Of a DNA stretch of 40,118 nucleotides, positions 16,631-23,799 are shown in pieces (the stretch's first letter is position 1; each line of letters begins with the position of its first letter). The DNA is taken from contig JAGLCW010000023.1 in assembly GCA_023146045.1 (NCBI GenBank), forward strand, positions 1-40,118, given 5' to 3'. The notes beneath the pieces were generated by a model, which did not search any database, was not told the origin of the DNA, and worked only from the letters and a program-made list of their open reading frames with translations. Both the position numbers and the translations under genes were made by a program. The DNA comes from Caldisericia bacterium (lineage in GTDB: Bacteria; Caldisericota; Caldisericia; UBA6126).

Positions 16631-17798
16631 TGCTGGAGTTTACGTACATATCCCGTATTGTTTATCTAAATGTAGTTACTGTGACTTCGTTTCGTCAAGA
16701 ATCGATAATACATTTGAAGAATATATTAACCTGTTAGAACAAGAAATATATCTTTGGAAAAGTAAATCTAGCATCAATGTGGATGTGGACACGATATTTT
16801 TTGGCGGTGGCACTCCATCACTTTTGAGCCCAGTTCAATTAGATAGAATACTTAGTAGAATTGTTAAAACTTTTGCTATAACAAATAATTGTGAAATATC
16901 TATTGAGTCAAATCCAGATACATTGAATATTGAAAAACTTAAAGATTATAAGAAAATTGGAATTAATCGAATTAGTATCGGAGTACAAACTTTAGATGAC
17001 AGTATTCTAAAGGAAATGAATAGGAGACACTCTGCTACCCAAGCTATTAGAAGTGTTTTGGACGCATACAACGCTGGTTTTACCAACATAAACTGCGACT
17101 TTATTCTAGGATTACCATCGGAAACTAGAGCTACAATTGATAATAATATAAAAGCAATCAGTGAATTACCAATAACCCATGTCTCAACATACTTTTTAAC
17201 TTTGTCACCAAATGTACCATTGTCGAAAAGATTACAAAACAATGACATTATGCTTCCAACAGAGAATAGCACTATAATCAACTGGGAAACAATGGTAAAT
17301 AAGCTTAAAGATATGGGTTTTACCCATTACGAAATATCTAACTATGCGAAAAAAAATATGGAGTGTAGACACAATTTGCACTATTGGAATCTAGATCAAT
17401 GGTTCGGTATTGGGATAGCTTCTACCGGGAATTTATTGACAGAAGACAAAAATCTGAAAACTCTAAAAAGATATACAAATTTTAAAAAATTTAGTGAATA
17501 TAAAGAATCAGTTAAAAATGGATTGTTACCTGAAGAAACTTTTGAACTTGTTAATGGAGTAAAAAAAGTAAATGAAGAATGTATGCTAGGGCTTAGATTA
17601 ATAAACGAAGGAATTCCATATAGCTTTGTCAAAAATGAATATAAAGTTGAGCATTTGTTAGAAAACGGATACATAAAGTTCATTAATGATTCGATAGAAA
17701 ATAATTATGAAAAACATGCTCAAGAAAAGCGGATAGGACTTACAGAAAAAGGAGTTTTAGTTTCAAATCAGGTCATCTCTTCGTTGTTTATCGACTAA
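16620..17798 (+). CDS. hemW: HemW-type radical-SAM protein (CPO-III-like, heme chaperone family)
   Basis: The 392-aa product has the radical-SAM CX3CX2C at Cys14, Cys18 and Cys21 (PYCLSKCSYCDF) with no fourth Cys two residues on, the feature that separates HemW from the true coproporphyrinogen dehydrogenase HemN. FFGGGTPSLL, SIESNPDT, the late HNLHYWNLDQWFGIG and a C-terminal winged-helix-like HemN_C region follow. HemW inserts heme into target proteins. No ATG is available near the start: translation appears to begin at a TTG (16620-16622) inside the end of folD with no Shine-Dalgarno, so coupling to folD is likely. Confidence 0.92.
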   Translation: MKSNAGVYVHIPYCLSKCSYCDFVSSRIDNTFEEYINLLEQEIYLWKSKSSINVDVDTIFFGGGTPSLLSPVQLDRILSRIVKTFAITNNCEISIESNPDTLNIEKLKDYKKIGINRISIGVQTLDDSILKEMNRRHSATQAIRSVLDAYNAGFTNINCDFILGLPSETRATIDNNIKAISELPITHVSTYFLTLSPNVPLSKRLQNNDIMLPTENSTIINWETMVNKLKDMGFTHYEISNYAKKNMECRHNLHYWNLDQWFGIGIASTGNLLTEDKNLKTLKRYTNFKKFSEYKESVKNGLLPEETFELVNGVKKVNEECMLGLRLINEGIPYSFVKNEYKVEHLLENGYIKFINDSIENNYEKHAQEKRIGLTEKGVLVSNQVISSLFID

Positions 17799-17804
17799 AA
17801 CTCC
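17746..17804 (-). terminator. Intrinsic-type terminator of the stalk-protein operon, inside the end of hemW
   Basis: GGAGTTTTAGT (17751-17761) and ACTAAAACTCC (17794-17804) form a perfect 11-bp inverted repeat around a 32-nt loop. Read on the minus strand, the stem is followed by TTTTT (17746-17750); read on the plus strand it has no T-run. It lies 12 nt after the stop of the minus-strand stalk-domain gene and mostly within hemW coding sequence. The loop is longer than usual. Confidence 0.55.
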
Positions 17805-17816
17805 AATTCTCAATAT

Positions 17817-20684
17817 CTATTCTAATCTTCTAATAATGATTGTTTCTGTTTCTTTTAACCATTCTACTTCTGCCCCAAAACATTCTGCAATGAATCTTAC
17901 AGGTATAAATGTTCTTCCATTGAATATTTCTGGAGGAGCGTCTAATGTGAAAACTTCACCGTTAACCATGGCAACTTTGTTGCCAATTTGCATGATTACA
18001 ACTTTTTCGTCAAGTTTAATAACAATTGTTTCTGTTTCTTTTAACCATTCTACTTCTGCCCCAAAACATTCTACAATGAACCTAAGCGGAACTATTGTTC
18101 TACCTTCTTTAATAAAAGGTGGATCATCAAGAACAACGATTTCATCATTAATTTTGGCTGTTTCTTTTCCAATCCCGAGTTTAATAACTGTTTCGTGCCA
18201 ATTGTAAATTGTAATTTCCTTTTCGGTGTGATTCCCTAGTGGATCGCTTGAGGTAAAAACTATTGTATTTTTACCCAAAGTAAGAGGGACTTCAACTTTG
18301 AATAGGTCATTTACTATTTCAGCAACAAGCGCATTGGCTTTGACTGTACAACCAGGTTCAGTCCTTCCAGTAAACTGCCATGATCTATAATCAATGAATT
18401 TGTCTTCTGGTAGATTAATGAATATCGTTGGTGGAGTTGTGTCTAAAACTATTTGAAGAAGCTGTTTAACGATTTGGTCTTCGTATTTAGCTGTAATTAA
18501 TATTGCATTGTTTCCTTCTTCAAGAGAAACGCTTGGAATTGTAAATGTTCCGTCATTGTTAACTACATAGGCTTTACCCAAGCAGGTTATTGTAGATTCT
18601 GGTACGCTAGTCCCAGTAATAGTAACAAGTGAGTTTTTTGTGGGAGTAATTGGTGTATCAACTTCAAGGAAAAGCTTAATCTTTTGTGGAAACACTGGAA
18701 TTGTAATTGAGCCACCAATCATATCATCTTTTTTTGCTGATATTGTTAATTCACCAGTGCTTGTTGGGCTCACAGTACATCTATATACTCCATCAGAATC
18801 AGTTTTGCCTTCAGCAAATACTCCGCAACCATCAACTGTTACTATGGCTCCTTCAACTCTTCTTTTTGTTCCAACTTCACGAACTGTAATTCTTAGGTCG
18901 TTATCTTTTTTCTCAAATGCTTTTTCTGGAATACATTCTATTCCTTGTCCTCTGACGGAATCAAAGTAGTTTATTTTTTCTAGCTTTATTTGATACGGGC
19001 CATCTGTAGTTTTGTTTTTAAATACTGCATCAACCCAAATAACACTTTCTCCTAAACCTGTCGGAGTAAAAAGCATTGTTGTTACAGCTTTTCCATTTTC
19101 CCATGATAATCTTCCATATATTGTGTTTTCACTTTGATTACCTGTTAATCCAATTATCCCTTCCATTGAAGGAGATAGGTCTCTAATATCTCCGGGTGTA
19201 ATCTCAAAAAGTAGGTGATTTTCTTTTCCAAAAACAAGGTCGTAGTTCTTATCACTAAAGAAATTTTTTCCTAATTCTATTCCAGTTTTTGCATTGTATA
19301 CTTTTACGCCTGGTTTGCCTGAACCAATTATTCTGTCTGGTATACAATCAAAATCTAAGAAAAATACATGGTCATTTTGATATCTTTGTCTTATTGAACT
19401 TGCAGAAGAAGAGCTAATAGGGGGACCTCCGGCTACATCGTGGTTACCGTAGGGATTACATGCAACAAAGCCACCTATATCTGTAATATCTTCAGAAAAA
19501 ATGTAAAATGTGCATCCACCTCTTGAATCAAATAGCAATGAATCATGGTAGTCTAGCTTTTGATCATCATTTAAGTCTGCAATAAGATAACCCTCATCCT
19601 TTTTACTATTGTAAATTGATCCTAAACCCCAACCTTCCGAAGGTGGAGAAAAATTAAATTGAGGATTTTCTTCAAAATTACCACTATCCCATTGAATGTT
19701 GCTTGTAATATAGTAGGTCAAGTAACTCGTTTTTATTATGTTCCCCATAGAATCAACATCTCTTACATTGAAGTAAGACATTTTTGATGCTTCTCTATTT
19801 CTATCATCTATTGAGCCGTTACAGTTATAGTCTACACCAAGATGAATGTAATATCTATTGCCTGTACCTGTTATAAAATTTGATGTTGTATTATTAATTT
19901 TATATGTAGAAGGAGTTAGCTCTACTTGGTTGTATTCAAAATTTGCTAATCTAGTTGTAAATGGAGTGAATCTAGCAACTTCTGTTGATCCGTTACATAC
20001 ATTAATATCTCTATCTATTCCTTTTATAGCTTTGCCTTGAGCGTTGCGAGCAAAAGCTGTAATTTTGTAGATTCTGTTGTCTCCTGCAGTCATAACAAAA
20101 TCTGGGTTTCCTGGAACAGTGAATACGGTACCATTTGGATCTTCAGTGTTTACTATTTCGTAATTTACATCAGGAGAAACAACTTCAACTCTTACTGATC
20201 CCGCAGATTTTCTATCAGGAGTATATGCAGTAACAATGAACGAACCAGTATCATTGGCACAGAAACCATTAAAAATGTAAATGCCATCATCTGCACGACT
20301 AAAGTCTATTTTTATTGGTCTAAATCCAAACATACTTTTGTTGTCTTCGAGTGTGCCATCATCATTATGCAGATCTGTTCTAACCCAATAGTATTGTCCA
20401 ATTACTTCTGGATGAGAATCTTTAAACAAAAGATTCCAAACGGCTTCATCAGCCACTTGACCACCCAAAGTTAGATCAACTGGATTTCCAATTTCATCTG
20501 AAATGTAAATGGTAAAAGGTTCATTTGGATCAATCAATTCTGGAACACAACCTGCAGTTAATGGTTGAGGAGAATAAGTTAGTACAAGAGATGACCCTGC
20601 AATAGCTGTTTTCTTTGGCTGTACAACTACAAATAAGGTAGAAAATAGTACTATGCTTATCGTTAGGCTTATCCACTTTTTCAT
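17817..20684 (-). CDS. Large secreted protein with Ig-like repeats, EF-hand-like loops and tandem stalk domains
   Basis: The 955-aa product starts with a signal peptide (residues 1-30, MKKWISL then a hydrophobic core) after GGAGG at 7 nt; an in-frame start ten codons upstream lacks support. Beta-rich adhesion-like modules follow. Two EF-hand/dockerin-like calcium loops are visible at 285-296 (DYNCNGSIDDRN) and 370-381 (DLNDDQKLDYHD). Bacterial Ig-like modules span about 640-830. The last 125 residues are two copies of the copper-amine-oxidase-N-like stalk half-domain (GRTIVPLRF, GRTFIPVRF), which has no enzymatic role. Known members sit on surfaces of anaerobic bacteria. The likely location is extracellular; the ligand is unknown. 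It is the last gene of a minus-strand run. Confidence 0.85.
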   Translation of the reverse strand: MKKWISLTISIVLFSTLFVVVQPKKTAIAGSSLVLTYSPQPLTAGCVPELIDPNEPFTIYISDEIGNPVDLTLGGQVADEAVWNLLFKDSHPEVIGQYYWVRTDLHNDDGTLEDNKSMFGFRPIKIDFSRADDGIYIFNGFCANDTGSFIVTAYTPDRKSAGSVRVEVVSPDVNYEIVNTEDPNGTVFTVPGNPDFVMTAGDNRIYKITAFARNAQGKAIKGIDRDINVCNGSTEVARFTPFTTRLANFEYNQVELTPSTYKINNTTSNFITGTGNRYYIHLGVDYNCNGSIDDRNREASKMSYFNVRDVDSMGNIIKTSYLTYYITSNIQWDSGNFEENPQFNFSPPSEGWGLGSIYNSKKDEGYLIADLNDDQKLDYHDSLLFDSRGGCTFYIFSEDITDIGGFVACNPYGNHDVAGGPPISSSSASSIRQRYQNDHVFFLDFDCIPDRIIGSGKPGVKVYNAKTGIELGKNFFSDKNYDLVFGKENHLLFEITPGDIRDLSPSMEGIIGLTGNQSENTIYGRLSWENGKAVTTMLFTPTGLGESVIWVDAVFKNKTTDGPYQIKLEKINYFDSVRGQGIECIPEKAFEKKDNDLRITVREVGTKRRVEGAIVTVDGCGVFAEGKTDSDGVYRCTVSPTSTGELTISAKKDDMIGGSITIPVFPQKIKLFLEVDTPITPTKNSLVTITGTSVPESTITCLGKAYVVNNDGTFTIPSVSLEEGNNAILITAKYEDQIVKQLLQIVLDTTPPTIFINLPEDKFIDYRSWQFTGRTEPGCTVKANALVAEIVNDLFKVEVPLTLGKNTIVFTSSDPLGNHTEKEITIYNWHETVIKLGIGKETAKINDEIVVLDDPPFIKEGRTIVPLRFIVECFGAEVEWLKETETIVIKLDEKVVIMQIGNKVAMVNGEVFTLDAPPEIFNGRTFIPVRFIAECFGAEVEWLKETETIIIRRLE
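17839..17886 (-). repeat. 48-bp exact direct repeat, copy 1 (second stalk half-domain)
   Basis: Identical over 48 bp to 18025-18072, exactly 186 bp (62 codons) away and in frame. It encodes ECFGAEVEWLKETETI. The stalk sequence on either side of the two copies has diverged strongly. Confidence 0.95.
18025..18072 (-). repeat. 48-bp exact direct repeat, copy 2 (first stalk half-domain)
   Basis: Exact partner of 17839-17886. The identity stops abruptly at both ends, which suggests gene conversion or strong constraint on the segment rather than duplication of the whole module. Confidence 0.95.
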
Positions 20685-20749
20685 TCTGGTGCCTCCTGTT
20701 GAATAAAGTTTCAAGTTTAATTTAAATATAGAATATTCAACTTAACGGT

Positions 20750-21748
20750 TCACTTTTTTTGAACTGGAAAGTTTTTTCTGTTAGTAAACAAGAAAGTTGC
20801 TCCAACGGATAGCGGGAGGTAGTAAGTAAAGAAACGCAACAAGAAGGTAAAAGTGGGGGAGTTTCCACCAATAAAGATTGTGTATATGTATCCTATGCTA
20901 ATTTCTGCTAAACCACTGCCTCCAGGACTAGGTAAGAAAGATTGCAGCATGTAATACCCAGCCTGAAGCATGAATAGATCAAAAAATGGAGCTGAGAGAT
21001 TTAATGCTTGTATCAAAAAAAATGGTAAAGAAAATAATATTGACCAAAATAACACTATGGAAGTCAATGTTGGTATTAACCAATTCTTTTTCTTGAGCAA
21101 AGGATCTAGAGTGACAGGACTATTAATGAAAGAAGAATTTATCCTACACATTGTTTCATTTGTAGAAGGTATTTTTTTCCCTAACCAAAGAAAAATACTT
21201 GAAGTCCAAAGACGTAGTGCAAGCGCTGTCTTGTTTTTACAAAGTATCAAGTAGTAACCAAAAAAGGCTCCAAAACTGTATAGAAGTAGAACTACAAAAA
21301 TTGTCGTGCTAAGACCACCTTCAATGGTATCCTTTAGATAAAAAGCCAATACTATGGATATCAAAGCTCTCAATGCTCCATTTATTGTGCATTTTAAAAG
21401 TATAGACGGAATGCCTTTTTCGATTGGAATATTATTTTTTTCTAGGAATACAGTTAGTGCTGGTATATTACCAATCTGGAAAGGAGTGATTGATCCAAAA
21501 AAGAAACTGCAAAGAGTAATGCGAAAGAGTAAAAAAATTGATATATAGCAATTATTTGATTTTAGTATGAAGTATAAAGCTGCTGAATCGAATAGCCATA
21601 AAAGTACAAAAAGTATAAGTACAAAGAATATCCATAACCAATTAACTGAGAGTAAATTGAAACTACCAGCTTGATTCCATAAATAAAGCACTCCAATTAA
21701 ACTAAATACTAATGCTGAGAAGAAACCAATCCACTGTTTTTTATTCAT
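20750..21748 (-). CDS. YbhN/UPF0104-family integral membrane protein (LPG-synthase transmembrane-like)
   Basis: The product, 332 aa from the ATG at 21746-21748 or 344 aa from an ATG at 21784, has about eight hydrophobic helices and the family's conserved loop (FFGSITPFQIGNIPALTVFLEKNNIP) plus the late PSPGGSGLAEI motif. This family resembles the flippase part of lysylphosphatidylglycerol synthase and is often linked to lipid or glycolipid translocation; no aminoacyl-transferase domain is attached. The shorter start overlaps thiI by 8 nt, the longer by 44 nt; neither has a clear Shine-Dalgarno. Its substrate cannot be told. Confidence 0.85.
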   Translation of the reverse strand: MNKKQWIGFFSALVFSLIGVLYLWNQAGSFNLLSVNWLWIFFVLILFVLLWLFDSAALYFILKSNNCYISIFLLFRITLCSFFFGSITPFQIGNIPALTVFLEKNNIPIEKGIPSILLKCTINGALRALISIVLAFYLKDTIEGGLSTTIFVVLLLYSFGAFFGYYLILCKNKTALALRLWTSSIFLWLGKKIPSTNETMCRINSSFINSPVTLDPLLKKKNWLIPTLTSIVLFWSILFSLPFFLIQALNLSAPFFDLFMLQAGYYMLQSFLPSPGGSGLAEISIGYIYTIFIGGNSPTFTFLLRFFTYYLPLSVGATFLFTNRKNFPVQKK

Positions 21749-22874
21749 CCAGATTTTCTTTAAAATAGTTTTCTGCTTCTTCATGAATATTCAAGATTCT
21801 ATTCATCTCAAAACGCTTCTTTTCTGTTAAACTGGTTGCTGGTTGAGAAGGTACGAATTCGCAGTCTGCTTGTTGATACATACCAAAAGTCCCGATATAT
21901 TTTGCTAATTGGATAATTTGATTCTTGTCGTAAGTTAGAACAGGTCTAAAAACTGGTAATTCTACTGCAGAAGATAATTCTGAAAGATTTGAAAGTGTTT
22001 GCGAGGCTACTTGACCGAGGTTTTCTCCTGAAACAATTCCTTTAGCATATATTTTTTTGGCAATCTTTTCAGCGACTATATACATAGTTTTTTTGCAAAA
22101 AATGCATTGAAATTTTCCAGAACCTTTTTCTCTGAGACTTTTTGTGTATTCCGTAAAAGGAACTGTTATCATGGGTATCGATGAACCAGCCCATTTTTCA
22201 AGAATGTTTCTGTATTCAATTGGTGGATTTTCTCCAAGATACAACAATACTAATTTACAACCACGTTTTCCCATGAGCCAAGCCGCAACTGGGGAATCTA
22301 TTCCTCTAGAAATTAAGGCTATAGCCTTTTCCTGTGCCCCGTACGGAAAACCTCCAGGACCGCGACGTTTTTCTGAGTAAATTAAGCAGTTGTTTTCTTT
22401 TGCATCAACATGGACAGTAAACTCAGGATTTCTTAATGAAACTTCCCAATCTTGAAAATAATATGCTGCTTCGTATTCAAAAGTAAAATGAGAGGTAGAT
22501 AGTCTTTTATCTTTTCTTGCACTAACCCTATACGATTTAGGAGTAAAACTACCAAGAATTTTTCTAAAGCGTTTACATGTTTTTTTAACATCTGGAATTG
22601 TTGGTTGGCATTGTAATGCAGGACTTACAGAAAGAACACCAAATGTATTTGTTACTAGATCTATTAAGTTTTCTGTCAAAGTCCCGTATAAATAAAACGT
22701 ATTTTGCCAACACCTTAGCTTGTAATTGTCTTTTATCTCACTTTTGTCTAATTTCCATCTTAGCCTAGAATCTAGAATTTGTTCAAATCTCTTTTTTACT
22801 GGTTTACTTTTTAGAAATATTTCACCATACCTAATAATCAATAAGTCATAAGTGTCATTTACAGAATTAATCAT
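21741..22874 (-). CDS. thiI: tRNA 4-thiouridine synthetase ThiI, no rhodanese domain
   Basis: ThiI adenylates U8 of tRNA and inserts sulfur. The 377-aa product has a ferredoxin-like and THUMP N-terminal half (about 1-170) and a PP-loop ATPase (ALISRGIDSPVA, 186-197). The rhodanese domain of E. coli ThiI is missing. Instead, cysteines at 257 and 260 (CIFCKKTM) and 338 (ADCEF) match in order and spacing those that bind an Fe-S cluster in Methanococcus maripaludis ThiI, so sulfide-dependent thiolation is likely. The PP-loop reads SRGIDS where SGGxDS is usual. A weak AGGGAT lies 6 nt before the ATG. Confidence 0.9.
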   Translation of the reverse strand: MINSVNDTYDLLIIRYGEIFLKSKPVKKRFEQILDSRLRWKLDKSEIKDNYKLRCWQNTFYLYGTLTENLIDLVTNTFGVLSVSPALQCQPTIPDVKKTCKRFRKILGSFTPKSYRVSARKDKRLSTSHFTFEYEAAYYFQDWEVSLRNPEFTVHVDAKENNCLIYSEKRRGPGGFPYGAQEKAIALISRGIDSPVAAWLMGKRGCKLVLLYLGENPPIEYRNILEKWAGSSIPMITVPFTEYTKSLREKGSGKFQCIFCKKTMYIVAEKIAKKIYAKGIVSGENLGQVASQTLSNLSELSSAVELPVFRPVLTYDKNQIIQLAKYIGTFGMYQQADCEFVPSQPATSLTEKKRFEMNRILNIHEEAENYFKENLDE

Positions 22875-22885
22875 TTATATCCCTA

Positions 22886-23785
22886 TTAGTCTTCTTGAAT
22901 TTTCATTTCAACAATTTGGCTTGTAGACAGTGAAGGCAATTGAATATAGTATGCTAAGGAATTTAGAACAGCTTGCAAAGGAATTAAACCAATCAGTTCG
23001 GTTTCTCTAATTTCATAACCCCATCGGCGAGCTTCTGTTCTTATCATTTCAACTAATCTGTATAAAGGTAGTTTTTTAAAATTTAGAATATTCATGGAAA
23101 CTTGGACCATAGCTTTTTCATCTATATACATTCCCATGGCTTGTAAGTGCATGTGTCCGCCACCGCTTTCGCGAAGTGATTTTGCAATTGTATCGGCAAC
23201 TTTTACATCGCTAGTATTTAGGTAAACATTGAAAGCTACTAGGAATTCTCTTGCTCCAATTGCAACACATCCAAATGTACAATGTTTCTTGCAAGGACCA
23301 AAATCTGGTTTCCATTTATCCAATTTAATTTTTTCTTCAAATTTTTCAAATTCACCTTTTCGGATTGTTGGAAGTTTTTTGCAGTGTTTACGTTTTGATG
23401 AATTTGCATACAAATACACCGGTATGTCTAATTCATTACCAATTCTTTCAGCTAGTTCTTCGCTGGCTTTTTTGCATTCATCCATTGTTGTTTCTCCCAA
23501 CGGAATAAATGGTATTACATCAACAGCACCCATACGCTTGTGAGTTCCTGAATGCTTTGTTAAGTCAATAAGTTCTTGTGCTTTTTTTGTTAAAGCAAAA
23601 GCAGCTTCTTTCACTGGTTCAGAAGTGCCAACAAATGTTATAACAGAACGGTTATGGTCTGGATCGCTTGAGTAATCAACCAACTTAACACCTGAAATAT
23701 TTCTTACCTCATTTACACAAGCTTCTACAATTTCAGCGTTTCTACCTTCTGAAATATTTGGAACACATTCCATTAATTTTGCCAT
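22886..23785 (-). CDS. ftcD: Glutamate formiminotransferase (single-domain)
   Basis: This enzyme transfers the formimino group of formiminoglutamate, from histidine breakdown, to tetrahydrofolate. From the ATG at 23783-23785 with GGAGG at 7 nt the product is 299 aa, covering only the two transferase subdomains; the cyclodeaminase domain of mammalian FTCD is absent and not encoded nearby. The N-terminal ECVPNISEGR and the catalytic His82 (SGTHKRMGAVDVIPF) are intact. An in-frame start 21 codons upstream would run into the preceding gene and lacks support. The gene links amino-acid fermentation to the folate one-carbon pool, with folD in the same window. Confidence 0.94.
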   Translation of the reverse strand: MAKLMECVPNISEGRNAEIVEACVNEVRNISGVKLVDYSSDPDHNRSVITFVGTSEPVKEAAFALTKKAQELIDLTKHSGTHKRMGAVDVIPFIPLGETTMDECKKASEELAERIGNELDIPVYLYANSSKRKHCKKLPTIRKGEFEKFEEKIKLDKWKPDFGPCKKHCTFGCVAIGAREFLVAFNVYLNTSDVKVADTIAKSLRESGGGHMHLQAMGMYIDEKAMVQVSMNILNFKKLPLYRLVEMIRTEARRWGYEIRETELIGLIPLQAVLNSLAYYIQLPSLSTSQIVEMKIQED

Positions 23786-23799
23786 AATATAACCTCCAG

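Noticed and set aside
16946-17281. 111-codon minus-strand frame opposite hemW
   Set aside because: Antisense shadow of a conserved radical-SAM gene without initiation signals.
20748-20758. GTTCA/TGAAC inverted repeat at the end of the YbhN-type gene as a terminator
   Set aside because: The stem is only 5 bp around the T-run itself and sits in coding sequence; the T-run is in the loop, not after the stem.
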